Source of the DNA: Thermasporomyces sp036564245
Lineage (GTDB): Bacteria > Actinomycetota > Actinomycetes > Propionibacteriales > Actinopolymorphaceae
Length of the DNA: 64,000 nucleotides
Reading direction: 5' to 3'
NCBI GenBank assembly: GCA_036564245.1
Contig: DATCKU010000071.1
Coordinates: forward strand, 62,001 to 126,000
Positions 25,319 to 33,301 of the stretch are shown one piece after another. A program made the translations under genes and the position numbers. The notes under the pieces are model-generated. The model was not told where the DNA came from. It ran no database searches and worked only from the letters and a program-made list of their open reading frames with translations. Within the stretch, counting starts at the first letter, position 1. Every line of letters begins with the position of its first letter.

Positions 25319-26142
25319 GCGCGCCCTCGTCTCACCGCGTACATGTCGTTGTATCCCGTCGAGGTCAGGAACAGCCCGAGGAAGAGCAGCACCGTCGCCA
25401 CCGTCGGTGCCACGATCCAGCTGAGCGGTCCCACCAGCATCGCGTTGTAGTTCAACGCCCAGAACACGATCGAGCCCAGAGTCGGCACCTCCACCTTCGA
25501 CAGGCCGATCACCGCGAGTCCAGCCTCGGTGTTGATGACGAACAAGACGGTGTTGATGAAGCCCACGACCATGTACGCATAGACGTACGGGAAGATCTCC
25601 CGGGTGATGATGCGAAGCCCGCTGGAACCGGAGAACCTCGCCATGCTCACGAACTCCCGTTCCCGCAGCGACAGCGCCATCGAACGGATGGTGCGCGATC
25701 CCCACGCCCAGCCGAACACCACGAGGACGGCGCCGAGGATCACGAACGACGTCTGGCCACGTACCAACGTGCCGAGCACGATGAGGATCGGGAACACCGG
25801 GATCGCGATGAAGGAGTCCATCACCATGAGCACCACGCGCTCGTACCATCCCCCGATGTAGCCGGCGCTCAGCCCGACGAGCGTGGCGATGATCGTGATG
25901 ACGATACCCACGACGATGCCAAGGCCTAGGGAGTTTCGCACCGCGAACACCAGCAGCCAGAAGATGTCCTGGCCTTGCGAGTTCGTCCCGAGCGGATGCT
26001 GCCAGCTCATCGGCAGGCCCTTCGGGTACGTGCCTTGCACCGACGGGTCGATGGACGTGAAGAACGGCAGCGTGAAGCTTCCCACCACGAACACCGCGAG
26101 GATTGCAAGACCGAGCTTGAGCCGAAGGTTCACAGGACTCAC
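25315..26142 (-). CDS. Opp/Dpp-type ABC importer permease (DppC type)
   Basis: A 275-residue inner-membrane permease with about six hydrophobic segments. The first (LGLAILAVFVVGSFTLPFF) is followed by a periplasmic loop HPLGTNSQGQDIFW, which is diagnostic of DppC/OppC subunits. The cytoplasmic contact loop contains REFVSMARFSGSSGLRII. It begins at GTG 26142, overlapping the stop of the DppB-type gene (GTGA). It pairs with the DppB-type subunit to form the channel. The start and family are clear. Confidence 0.92.
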   Translation of the reverse strand: MSPVNLRLKLGLAILAVFVVGSFTLPFFTSIDPSVQGTYPKGLPMSWQHPLGTNSQGQDIFWLLVFAVRNSLGLGIVVGIVITIIATLVGLSAGYIGGWYERVVLMVMDSFIAIPVFPILIVLGTLVRGQTSFVILGAVLVVFGWAWGSRTIRSMALSLREREFVSMARFSGSSGLRIITREIFPYVYAYMVVGFINTVLFVINTEAGLAVIGLSKVEVPTLGSIVFWALNYNAMLVGPLSWIVAPTVATVLLFLGLFLTSTGYNDMYAVRRGRA

Positions 26143-27140
26143 CTGAACCTGATCCGCGGGTCGAACAGGGGGTAGACGAGATCGATGACGAACGCGGCCG
26201 TCGCGACCGCGACGATCGAGATCGTCATCGTGCCGTAGAGCAGGTTGTAGTCTCCGGCGCCGGCCGCGGTGCGCATCATGAGACCGAGGCCCGGATAGGA
26301 GAACAGCATCTCCGTGAGCAGAGCACCGCTGAAGATGGTTCCGATCGACAGCGCCAGGCCCGTCACCTGGGGCAGCAGGGCGTTGCGGAAGACGTAGCGG
26401 GTCATGATGCTGCCCTCACGGACGCCCTTGAGTCGTGCGAACGTGACGTAAGGCTCCTCCTTCGTGCTGTAGGCGAGGGATTTCATGCTGAGGATGTTCC
26501 AGCCGAATCCGGCGAGCACGAGCGTGAGCGCGGGAAGCGCCGAGTTGTAGAGGATCGACCCGATCTGGTCGAGGGTCATGACACCTGGACGGATGGTGGT
26601 CGTCAACGGAAAGATCTGCCACGTGTAGGCCAGCAGGAGGATCAGGCTGATCGCCAGGATGTAGTAGGGAATCGGAAACAGGACGACACCGATCACCTCG
26701 AGCACCGTGGCCGATCGGCGGTTGTGGAAGTACCCCGCCAACAGACCGATCAGGTTGCCGATGATCCACGCCAGAAGGGTCGTGGTCACCAGCAACCCGA
26801 TGGTCCAGGGCAACGCAGCCAGGATGATCTCGGAAACCGGCCGCGGAAAGGCCGAGAACGACGGTCCGAAGTCGAACCCGAGGAACACGCGCTTGAGGTA
26901 TCCGACGTACTGCGAGGCGAGGTTGCCCTGCAACCCGTACAGCTCAGCCAGTGACGCACGGATCTCTTGTGCCGCCTGCGGGCTCAGCGTCTGCCCGGCC
27001 TGGTTCTGCAGTTGTGCGATGTAGTTGTCGATCGGGTCGCTCGGCATCACCCGTGGCAGGAAGAACGTCACGGTGATGCCGACGAACAGCACGACGAGGT
27101 ACGCAACCAGTCGCTGGAGTACGTACTGAACCAGACCCAC
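26139..27140 (-). CDS. Opp/Dpp-type ABC importer permease (DppB type)
   Basis: A 333-residue permease with the N-terminal helix YVLQRLVAYLVVLFVGITVTF and the PSDPIDNY segment that follows in DppB/OppB subunits. A long periplasmic segment, LASQYVGYLKRVFLGFDFG, and the loop YVTFARLKGVREGSIMTRYV that contacts the ATPase are visible. It starts at GTG 27140, two bases after the binding-protein stop. It sits second in the importer operon controlled by the promoter near 29425-29453. Confidence 0.92.
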   Translation of the reverse strand: MGLVQYVLQRLVAYLVVLFVGITVTFFLPRVMPSDPIDNYIAQLQNQAGQTLSPQAAQEIRASLAELYGLQGNLASQYVGYLKRVFLGFDFGPSFSAFPRPVSEIILAALPWTIGLLVTTTLLAWIIGNLIGLLAGYFHNRRSATVLEVIGVVLFPIPYYILAISLILLLAYTWQIFPLTTTIRPGVMTLDQIGSILYNSALPALTLVLAGFGWNILSMKSLAYSTKEEPYVTFARLKGVREGSIMTRYVFRNALLPQVTGLALSIGTIFSGALLTEMLFSYPGLGLMMRTAAGAGDYNLLYGTMTISIVAVATAAFVIDLVYPLFDPRIRFR

Positions 27141-27142
27141 CG

Positions 27143-29104
27143 TTACCTCTTGGCCGGCTTAATGGAGACGAGGATCTTCTTGAACGAGCTCCACCACGTG
27201 TAGGGAACGGCGTAGGGGTTCTCCTGCTTGGGGAAGTTCGTCCAGTAGGTGTTGTTGGTTGGGATCGTCGTCGGGATGTTCATGATGTTGATGTACGCCA
27301 TGTCGGTGACGAAGTGCTGCAGGATGGATCGTCCGATGGCGTGGAACTCCGGCGACTCCGGATCGGTGCGCGTCGCCTGATCCACGAGCTCGAACACCTC
27401 AGGGTTCCGCCACCGGTACTGGTTCCCGACGATCTGCTCCCCTGCGTTGGCATCCATCAAGAACTCCGGCTGGATGCTCCGCCAGGCGTTCAGGTAGTTC
27501 GGGTTGAAGATGCAGTTAGTCCAGTTCAGCAGGGCGGTCAGCTTGGCGTTGGTGTTCTGGACGTTGCCGAACTCGGCGTTGTCCACCTGCCGCGCGTTGA
27601 CCCTGATGCCGGTCTTTCGCAGGCTGTCCGCGATCGAGAAGCCGACCCGCTGCATGACCTTGTTCCAGTCGCCCGGGATCACCAGGTCGAGCTGCCACAC
27701 CTTGCCGTCGGGCAGTGTGTAGACGCCCTGGGCGTTCTTCCTGATGCCGACGGAGTTCAGGAGCCGCTCCGCCTCAGCCGGGTCGTACTTCCACCACCCG
27801 ACGCCGAACGACTCCGAGGCCTCCTCGGCGTTCTTCGGCAGATCCGCCGGATCGGCGATCTGGTCATCCTCCAGCCGCTTGGTGAGCTTCTGCGCGAAGT
27901 CCGGGTCGAACGGCTGGTACCCGTCCGGCAGCTTGAAGTCCTCAAGCCACGGCAGCAACGGTTCGAAGTAGATCGGTCGCAGGATCCTGGTGTCCACCAT
28001 CGGCAACGGCGATGCCTTGAACTCGCCGTTCAGTGCGTTGATCCCCACGCTCTGCAGGTCGAGCGAGAGCGCCAACGCCCAGCGCACCTCCGGCTTGTCG
28101 AGCGGTGGCTTGTGGTGGTTCAGGAGGAGACCGTACGAGCAGGCGTCGTCCATGTTGTGGTACGGCAGCTTGCTCGAGTAGGTCGTGATCGCCTCGTTCC
28201 GCTGCATCGCGCCCTTGATGCTGTCCGGGCTCATGAAGGTGTCGACGTCGTACTGGTTCTGGATGAAGGCGAGGACCCGGGTCTCCTCTGGACCGAAGTC
28301 CTTGTAGAGCACGTACTTCGGCTTCGGCTCACCCATCCATCCCCACGCGGACCGCTTCCAGTCCTTACGACGCTCCCAGAGCTGCCAAAAACCGTTCCGG
28401 TCGAAGTCCTTCACGACGTAGGGGCCCAGGGTCACGGGCTTGGTGTTCTGGAAGCTCGCCACGTCCTTCTGCTTTTCGAACACGTGCTTAGGCACGATGT
28501 TCAGCGCCGAGCCCCACGTGTAGACACCGAGCACGGTCGTGAGGTCGTAGGCCGGGTTCACGGTCTCGACCTCGAAGGTGTAGTTGTCGATCTTCTTGTA
28601 CGACTTGACGTATCCGGTGATCGTGGCCACGCCGAAGTACGTCAGCTTGTCCTTGTGCTCGAAGTACGTGTCGAGCGTGTAGATCACGTCGTCGGCCGTG
28701 AACTCGACACCGTCGCTCCAGTAGATGCCCTTCTTCAAGCGGATCCGGAACTTGGTGTGCTCGTCGTTCAAGACCTCCGGCATGCCATCGGCAAGTTCGG
28801 GATAGGACTCACCGGTCGCCGTGTCGGTCTCCCAGAGGTAGCCCCAGCCGAGCTCGCGGAACCCGCGCCAGACCGCGTAGGTCGACATCAGCGGATTGTG
28901 CAGCGCAGGGTTGTCGGTCTTCCGGTCGAAGGTCTGGACGACCAGCGTCTCGTGGCGCGGCGTCCCGACGTCGGTCATCTCCCCCTGGCCTGCTGTCCCT
29001 CCGGGCCCTTGGCCACCAGTTGTCGGAACCTCACACGCGGCGAACGCCAACGTCAGAACGGTCGCCATGAGTACCAGCAGTGTCCGCGACCGACGCCTCA
29101 TCAT
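27143..29104 (-). CDS. Family 5 extracellular solute-binding lipoprotein
   Basis: A 653-residue family 5 binding protein (OppA/DppA type) that delivers ligand to the adjacent permeases. I start it at ATG 29104 (MMRRRSRTLLVLMATVL), with GGAGG upstream; a longer open frame exists but has no signal sequence at its start. A Sec-type lipoprotein signal ends in LAFAACEVP, the Cys being the lipid anchor. Later motifs include FRIRLKKGIYWSDGVEFTADD, typical of the family, and a C-terminal region with NYLNAWRSIQPEF. It is first in the importer operon with a 5' leader of about 300 bases and a SorC-type operator. Confidence 0.9.
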   Translation of the reverse strand: MMRRRSRTLLVLMATVLTLAFAACEVPTTGGQGPGGTAGQGEMTDVGTPRHETLVVQTFDRKTDNPALHNPLMSTYAVWRGFRELGWGYLWETDTATGESYPELADGMPEVLNDEHTKFRIRLKKGIYWSDGVEFTADDVIYTLDTYFEHKDKLTYFGVATITGYVKSYKKIDNYTFEVETVNPAYDLTTVLGVYTWGSALNIVPKHVFEKQKDVASFQNTKPVTLGPYVVKDFDRNGFWQLWERRKDWKRSAWGWMGEPKPKYVLYKDFGPEETRVLAFIQNQYDVDTFMSPDSIKGAMQRNEAITTYSSKLPYHNMDDACSYGLLLNHHKPPLDKPEVRWALALSLDLQSVGINALNGEFKASPLPMVDTRILRPIYFEPLLPWLEDFKLPDGYQPFDPDFAQKLTKRLEDDQIADPADLPKNAEEASESFGVGWWKYDPAEAERLLNSVGIRKNAQGVYTLPDGKVWQLDLVIPGDWNKVMQRVGFSIADSLRKTGIRVNARQVDNAEFGNVQNTNAKLTALLNWTNCIFNPNYLNAWRSIQPEFLMDANAGEQIVGNQYRWRNPEVFELVDQATRTDPESPEFHAIGRSILQHFVTDMAYINIMNIPTTIPTNNTYWTNFPKQENPYAVPYTWWSSFKKILVSIKPAKR

Positions 29105-29381
29105 GGCCGATACCTCCAGGCCCCGATAGAAGGAAAGAGGTGTGGTGTCTCCGGCTGCCGAGCAGCCTTCGAGAGCAATGCGTACGGCGAGCACGCGATG
29201 TGCGCCGAACTCGTCCCCTCGTGCAGGGCAGCCACCAACCGTCCACCTGAACGACTGGAGCCGGGCTGTCACCGACCCAGCGGGTGTCCCTGTCGATCGC
29301 CTCGTGCCGTTGCCTGCCGTCCTCGTGGAACGACTCGGTCGCCCGGCTCGAGACCTGGTGAGCCTGCATGGGGCCGACCAT

Positions 29382-29397
29382 TTGAATAGGTATTCAA
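29382..29397 (-). promoter_or_regulatory. SorC-type operator, site D
   Basis: TTGAATA (29382-29388) and TATTCAA (29391-29397) form a perfect inverted repeat around GG. Read on the minus strand it contains ATACCTATTCA, one base from the ATATCTATTCA of site C. It lies about 28 bases downstream of the importer -10 element, a typical repressor position. Confidence 0.6.
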
Positions 29398-29424
29398 TTT
29401 CGCTTGCTTATTCGGATTGCGCAC

Positions 29425-29453
29425 ACATTAATGACGTACGTCAAGCGTGTCAA
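29425..29453 (-). promoter_or_regulatory. Promoter of the Opp-type importer operon
   Basis: On the minus strand TTGACA (29453-29448) is followed after 17 bases by TAATGT (29430-29425). The spacer holds a perfect 12-base palindrome, TGACGT/ACGTCA (29432-29443). The design closely mirrors the promoter at 23302-23330. Confidence 0.55.
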
Positions 29454-29478
29454 GGATTCCGACCCTGGCCCGACGCGC

Positions 29479-30501
29479 TCAGTCGTCGGCGGCGAGCCGC
29501 TCAGCTATCTGCAGGTCGGTGATGAGAACGTTCACCCAGCCGCCACGCAACGCGGCCCGGATGGCGCTGAACTTCCGAAGGCCGCCGGCTATACCGACCC
29601 GGCGCGGCACCGCGAGCAGACTCTCTGTGCTGATGCCGATGATCCGGTCGTCCAGCTCGGACGCCACGTGCTCGCCCTCTTCGTCGAAGAATCGCAGGCA
29701 CACGTCGCCGACCGCGCCGAGCCGACGCAGCTCCTCCTGATCCGCCTCGGCCATCGCATTGCCGCTCTGCTGCAACAACGGTGAGGGCTCGAGGCTCCCG
29801 ATGCCGACCAACACCGTGGTGAGCGAGTCATAGGCCTGCATGATCGATGCGAGGTGCGGGTCGCCCACGATCGCCTCGCGGGTCGCAGCTGAACCGACCA
29901 GGCCGGGGGCCGGCAGATAGACGGCGCTTGCGCCCGTGAGCTGTGCCAAGCGCCCGGCAAGACGGGTCGCGTGCGCCTGCGCGCTCTCGGCACCGAAGCC
30001 GCCCAGTACCTGCACCACCTGCTCAGCGACCCGGCCAGGACGCGGCCGCATCGCCTCGATGGTGGCGAGCAGGGTCGAGCTCCAGGAGGAGATGCCGATC
30101 CGTTCCACCGAGGGCCCGCCGGTCAACGTCGTCTCGAGGTAGTGAGCGGCCGCGGCGCTCAAGGCCGGAAGGATCTCCTGCTCGCTGTCGTGCTCGCCCG
30201 TATCGGCGACGACCACTTCGTTCACGCGGTACCGGCGCTCGATCTCCTCCTCCAGCTCGGTGTGCACACCGCGAGGGGTGACGACTGTCGTCCGCACGAT
30301 GCCGAGTCGGGTTGCCTCCTTGAGCAAGCGTGAGACACGCGGCTGCGAGATGTTCAGGCGAGCAGCAATCTCCGGCTGGCGGACGCCGCGTTCGTGGTAA
30401 AGACGCGCGACCTTGGTGAGCAGCCGGATGTGATCGGCAGGTACGGCCGCGGGGTCCAGCACCGTCGAAGTGCGCGACGTACGGCGGTCAGCGGTGGCCA
30501 T
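29479..30501 (-). CDS. SorC-family sugar-binding transcriptional regulator
   Basis: A 340-residue regulator. The N-terminal helix-turn-helix is in VARLYHERGVRQPEIAARLN and ISQPRVSRLLKEATRLGIV; the remainder is the SorC/DeoR-type effector domain related to sugar isomerases, with QVLGGFGAESAQAHATRLAG, a phosphosugar-binding GIGSLEPS and VGDVCLRFFDEEG. The start is uncertain: ATG 30501 or the in-frame GTG 30549. It is divergent from the two transketolase genes and lies beside the importer. Four related operators in this 10-kb region make it the likely repressor of importer, hydrolase, kinase, isomerase and transketolase, and of itself. The inducer is probably a phosphorylated sugar. Confidence 0.88.
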   Translation of the reverse strand: MATADRRTSRTSTVLDPAAVPADHIRLLTKVARLYHERGVRQPEIAARLNISQPRVSRLLKEATRLGIVRTTVVTPRGVHTELEEEIERRYRVNEVVVADTGEHDSEQEILPALSAAAAHYLETTLTGGPSVERIGISSWSSTLLATIEAMRPRPGRVAEQVVQVLGGFGAESAQAHATRLAGRLAQLTGASAVYLPAPGLVGSAATREAIVGDPHLASIMQAYDSLTTVLVGIGSLEPSPLLQQSGNAMAEADQEELRRLGAVGDVCLRFFDEEGEHVASELDDRIIGISTESLLAVPRRVGIAGGLRKFSAIRAALRGGWVNVLITDLQIAERLAADD

Positions 30502-30560
30502 GCGGTCATCCCGAGATCTGTAGGCACTCCCAGTGACATGACGCGTCACAGAGGAACCTG

Positions 30561-30578
30561 AGCATATCCATTCAGCTG
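30561..30578 (+). promoter_or_regulatory. SorC-type operator, site A
   Basis: ATATCCATTCA (30564-30574) followed by GCTG. The 13-base string ATCCATTCAGCTG (30566-30578) recurs exactly at 30623-30635, 57 bases away. It lies just upstream of the SorC gene and can serve autoregulation and looping with site B. Confidence 0.65.
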
Positions 30579-30616
30579 TTGACTATCGAACCCCAACCGT
30601 CAAACATTGCCGGTAG

Positions 30617-30645
30617 TTGATAATCCATTCAGCTGTGAATATATA
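30617..30645 (+). promoter_or_regulatory. Promoter of the transketolase operon with embedded operator B, leaderless start
   Basis: TTGATA (30617-30622), a 17-base spacer and TATATA (30640-30645) form a strong housekeeping-type promoter. Operator B, ATCCATTCAGCTG (30623-30635), fills the spacer; ATTCA and TGAAT also form a small inverted repeat there. The predicted transcription start coincides with the ATG at 30651 and there is no ribosome-binding sequence, so the message is probably leaderless. Confidence 0.65.
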
Positions 30646-30650
30646 TTCCC

Positions 30651-31583
30651 ATGACAGTCGTACTCAAGCCAGACACCGCGCAGATCGCCCGGTGGCGTGA
30701 CCTGAGGAAACGGATCAACGATGCCGACCCGCGCGACGCGGCTGGCCTGTTACGCGCGGAAGCCAACCTCGCACGAGTAACGGTGCTCCACACCATTGCC
30801 CACGCCGGTCTCGGCCACGTCGGCGGCGACCTGTCCGTACTCGACATTCTCACCTGCCTGTACGCAGCGGTGTTGCGGATCGACCCCGAGCGACCTGACT
30901 GGCCGGACCGCGACCGGTTGATCCTCAGCAAGGGTCACTGCTCCGCCGCGCTCTACACCACGCTGGCCCGCACCGGGTTCTTCAGCACCGAGGCGCTTGC
31001 GGAGTTCATGGGTCCGCTCTCGCCGCTCAACGGACATCCGGACCGCACGAAGGTGCCTGGCGTCGAGACCAACACCGGCCCGTTGGGCCATGGGCTCCCG
31101 GTCGCCGTCGGCGCGGCAATCGCCGCGCGCCTGCAAAGATCCCGCCGCCGCGTGTTCGTCGTACTCGGAGACGGAGAGCTACAGGAAGGCAGCAACTGGG
31201 AGGCGATCATGGCGGCTGGGCATCGCTCGCTCGGCAATCTCGTGGCCGTCGTGGACCGCAACCGACTCCAGCAGGGTGCACGGACCGAGGAGACCAATCG
31301 GCTGGAACCCCTCGCCGACCGCTGGACCGCCTTCGGTTGGCGCACGATCACGGTTGACGGCCACGACCACGCCGCGCTGCTGCAGGCTTTCGCACCCTCC
31401 GATCCGGATCGACCCACCTGCGTCATCGCGGAAACCATCAAGGGGAAAGGTGTGTCGTTCATGGCCGATCGCGTCGAGTGGCATCACAAGGTTCCGACTC
31501 CGGAGCAGGTCGACGCCGCCGTGAAGGAGCTGAGCGGCGACGAGCATCGCAGCGTCGAGCTGGGGGCGTACGCGTGCAAGTAG
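30651..31583 (+). CDS. Transketolase N-terminal subunit (split transketolase, TPP-binding)
   Basis: A 310-residue subunit carrying the thiamine-diphosphate site. HAGLGHVGGDLSVLD (about 51-65), SKGHCSAALY, and GDGELQEG at 173-180 through N204 form the TPP/metal motif; NTGPLGHGLP is the substrate loop. With the following gene it makes one transketolase that moves two-carbon units between ketose and aldose phosphates. Split transketolases include housekeeping-like enzymes and the two-subunit D-apulose-4-phosphate transketolase. It is controlled by a promoter with a SorC-type operator in its spacer. It has no leader; translation likely begins at the 5' end of the message. Confidence 0.9.
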   Translation: MTVVLKPDTAQIARWRDLRKRINDADPRDAAGLLRAEANLARVTVLHTIAHAGLGHVGGDLSVLDILTCLYAAVLRIDPERPDWPDRDRLILSKGHCSAALYTTLARTGFFSTEALAEFMGPLSPLNGHPDRTKVPGVETNTGPLGHGLPVAVGAAIAARLQRSRRRVFVVLGDGELQEGSNWEAIMAAGHRSLGNLVAVVDRNRLQQGARTEETNRLEPLADRWTAFGWRTITVDGHDHAALLQAFAPSDPDRPTCVIAETIKGKGVSFMADRVEWHHKVPTPEQVDAAVKELSGDEHRSVELGAYACK

Positions 31584-32551
31584 CCGTGCCAGCAGACGCC
31601 GAGGTCTTCGACTGCCGCCAGGCGTTCGGTGAAACGCTCGTCGAGCTGGCCCGACGCGACGACCGCATCGTCGCCGTGTGCAACGACTCGGTGAGCTCGA
31701 GCAACCTGACCGGCTTTGCCAAGGAGTTCCCCGACCGGTTGATCAACGTCGGCATCGCCGAGCAAGACATGGTGGGTGTCGGCGCTGGCCTCGCCGGCAG
31801 CGGGCTGATCCCGTTCGTCTGCGGGGCGGCGCCGTTCCTCACCGCGCGAGCCCTGGAGCAGATCAAGGCCGATGTCGCCTACAGCGACGTCCCCGTGATT
31901 CTCTGCGGCATGAGCCCCGGACTCGCCTACGGCGAGCTCGGACCCACCCACCACTCGATCGAGGACCTCGCATGGCTTCGCGCCATCGCGAACCTCACCC
32001 TCGTCGTTCCCGCCGATCCTGCCCAGACTCGCGAGGCCGTGCGCTGGGCGGCCTACGCGAAACGCCCAGTCTTCTTGCGGATCGGGCGATTCAAGGTGCC
32101 GGCCGTGAGCCGGGGCACTCCCGCGTTCCGACCGGGCCGCGCCGACGTGTTGGCAGATGGCGACGACGTGACGCTCGTTGCCACGGGCACGTTGGTCTCC
32201 CGCGCGCTGTGGGCGGCGGATGTCCTGCGGACACAGGGCATCTCGGCTCGCGTCGTCAACGTCTCCACGATCTCGCCGCTCGACACCGCGACCATCCTGG
32301 CCGCAGCAGCCGAGACGGGCCGGATCGTCACCGCAGAGGAGGCCACCGTGCCGGGGGGTTTGGGCTCGGCGATCGCCGAGCTCGTGGTCGAGCATCGCCC
32401 GGTGCCGATGCGACTCCTGGGGATCCGAGGAGCCTTCGCACCGACCGGCAGCACGGAGTTCCTCTTGGAGCACTTCGGCCTCACCGCCGACGGCATCGTC
32501 CGCGCGGCTCGAGAGCTCGTCTGCGCCGAAGCCCGCACAAGCCGCCCCTGA
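31574..32551 (+). CDS. Transketolase C-terminal subunit (pyrimidine-binding)
   Basis: A 325-residue partner subunit with the pyrimidine-binding and C-terminal domains. The catalytic Glu that activates TPP is E63 in NVGIAEQDMVGVG. LGPTHHSIEDLAWLRAI and the C-terminal TGTLVSRALWAADVLRTQGI and TAEEATVPGGLGSAI are standard. It starts at GTG 31574, overlapping the N-terminal subunit gene by 10 bases, so the two are coupled. Its 3' end meets the convergent DeoR gene six bases away. As part of the inferred SorC regulon it would pass the phosphorylated ketose into central metabolism. Confidence 0.9.
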   Translation: MQVAVPADAEVFDCRQAFGETLVELARRDDRIVAVCNDSVSSSNLTGFAKEFPDRLINVGIAEQDMVGVGAGLAGSGLIPFVCGAAPFLTARALEQIKADVAYSDVPVILCGMSPGLAYGELGPTHHSIEDLAWLRAIANLTLVVPADPAQTREAVRWAAYAKRPVFLRIGRFKVPAVSRGTPAFRPGRADVLADGDDVTLVATGTLVSRALWAADVLRTQGISARVVNVSTISPLDTATILAAAAETGRIVTAEEATVPGGLGSAIAELVVEHRPVPMRLLGIRGAFAPTGSTEFLLEHFGLTADGIVRAARELVCAEARTSRP

Positions 32552-32557
32552 GTGCTC

Positions 32558-33301
32558 CTACGCCACGACGACCTCGACCTCGTGGCGACGGCACACCTGC
32601 TCGATTGCCGCCGGCGGCCGCCGATCGGTCACCAGGACGTCGATCTCGCTGATCGCAGCGAGCGCCACGGTCTCGGTCCGCCCGAACTTCGAGTGGTCCA
32701 TCACGACGACGATCCGGTCGGCGATCTCCACCATGGACCGGCGTACCTCGGTCTCCTCGATGTCGAAGTACGTCAGCCCGCGTTCCGGTGTCATGCCGCC
32801 GCACCCGAGCACGAGCGTGTTCACGTGCAGCCGCCGCAACGCGTCGAGCGCGAACGAGCCCACAAGACAGAGCTCTGGCACCAGGACGCCGCCCGTGAGC
32901 AGCACCTTGTTCGGTGTTGCGCGGAACTCGACGGCGACGTTCACCGAGTTGGTGACCACCACGAGATCGGTTCGGGAACGCAGCTCGCGGGCAACGTAAT
33001 GCGCCGTCGTCCCAGTGTCGATCGCGACGCTCTCGCCGTCACCGATGAACTCAGCGGCCCGTTTCGCGATGCGCTGTTTCTCGGCCGCGAACCGCACCGT
33101 CCGGGTCTCGAACGGCGAACGCTCGTGTCGCACGGCACCGCCATGGACCCGGCGCAGCACGCCCTCACCTTGCAGCTTGGCGAGATCGCGACGGATCGTC
33201 ATCTCCGAGACGCCGAAGGTCTGGGTGAGCTCCGCGACCTCGAGCCGGTCCGTCCGTGCCAACAGCTTGAGGATTTCATCCTGTCGTTCCCGGGCTCTCA
33301 T
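32558..33301 (-). CDS. DeoR-family transcriptional repressor
   Basis: A 247-residue DeoR/GlpR-type protein. The helix-turn-helix region reads RQDEILKLLARTDRLEVAEL then FGVSEMTIRRDLAKLQGEGV, followed by RRVHGGAVRHE. The C-terminal sugar-phosphate sensor has SVAIDTGTTAHYVARELR and VLLTGGVLVPELC. It is the last gene of the leftward operon alcohol dehydrogenase, RuBisCO-like, kinase, and overlaps the kinase gene by 26 bases. GlpR-like operator halves (TGTTCG/CGAACA) in front of this operon are its likely binding sites. The effector would be a phosphorylated sugar acid or related intermediate. Confidence 0.92.
   Translation of the reverse strand: MRARERQDEILKLLARTDRLEVAELTQTFGVSEMTIRRDLAKLQGEGVLRRVHGGAVRHERSPFETRTVRFAAEKQRIAKRAAEFIGDGESVAIDTGTTAHYVARELRSRTDLVVVTNSVNVAVEFRATPNKVLLTGGVLVPELCLVGSFALDALRRLHVNTLVLGCGGMTPERGLTYFDIEETEVRRSMVEIADRIVVVMDHSKFGRTETVALAAISEIDVLVTDRRPPAAIEQVCRRHEVEVVVA

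Larger units (their letters stand above)
29105..29478. other. 374-base non-coding region between the SorC regulator and the importer operon
   Basis: No gene is supported here. It contains the importer promoter (29425-29453) and a SorC-type operator (29382-29397), then about 280 bases of GC-rich leader before the binding-protein start, which is open in the binding-protein frame from 29272. I saw no recognised riboswitch and no T-rich terminator after the SorC gene. Confidence 0.5.

Noticed and set aside
24326..25849. A 507-residue version of the OppD-type ATPase
   Set aside because: The extra N-terminal part lies inside the permease gene in another frame; the ATG at 25318 gives a normal protein and an ATGA junction.
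23355..29104. Assigning the first Opp-type importer to peptide uptake
   Set aside because: Family alone permits peptides, but no peptidase is nearby and the shared operators link it to sugar enzymes; I left the substrate open, favouring a sugar or glycoside.
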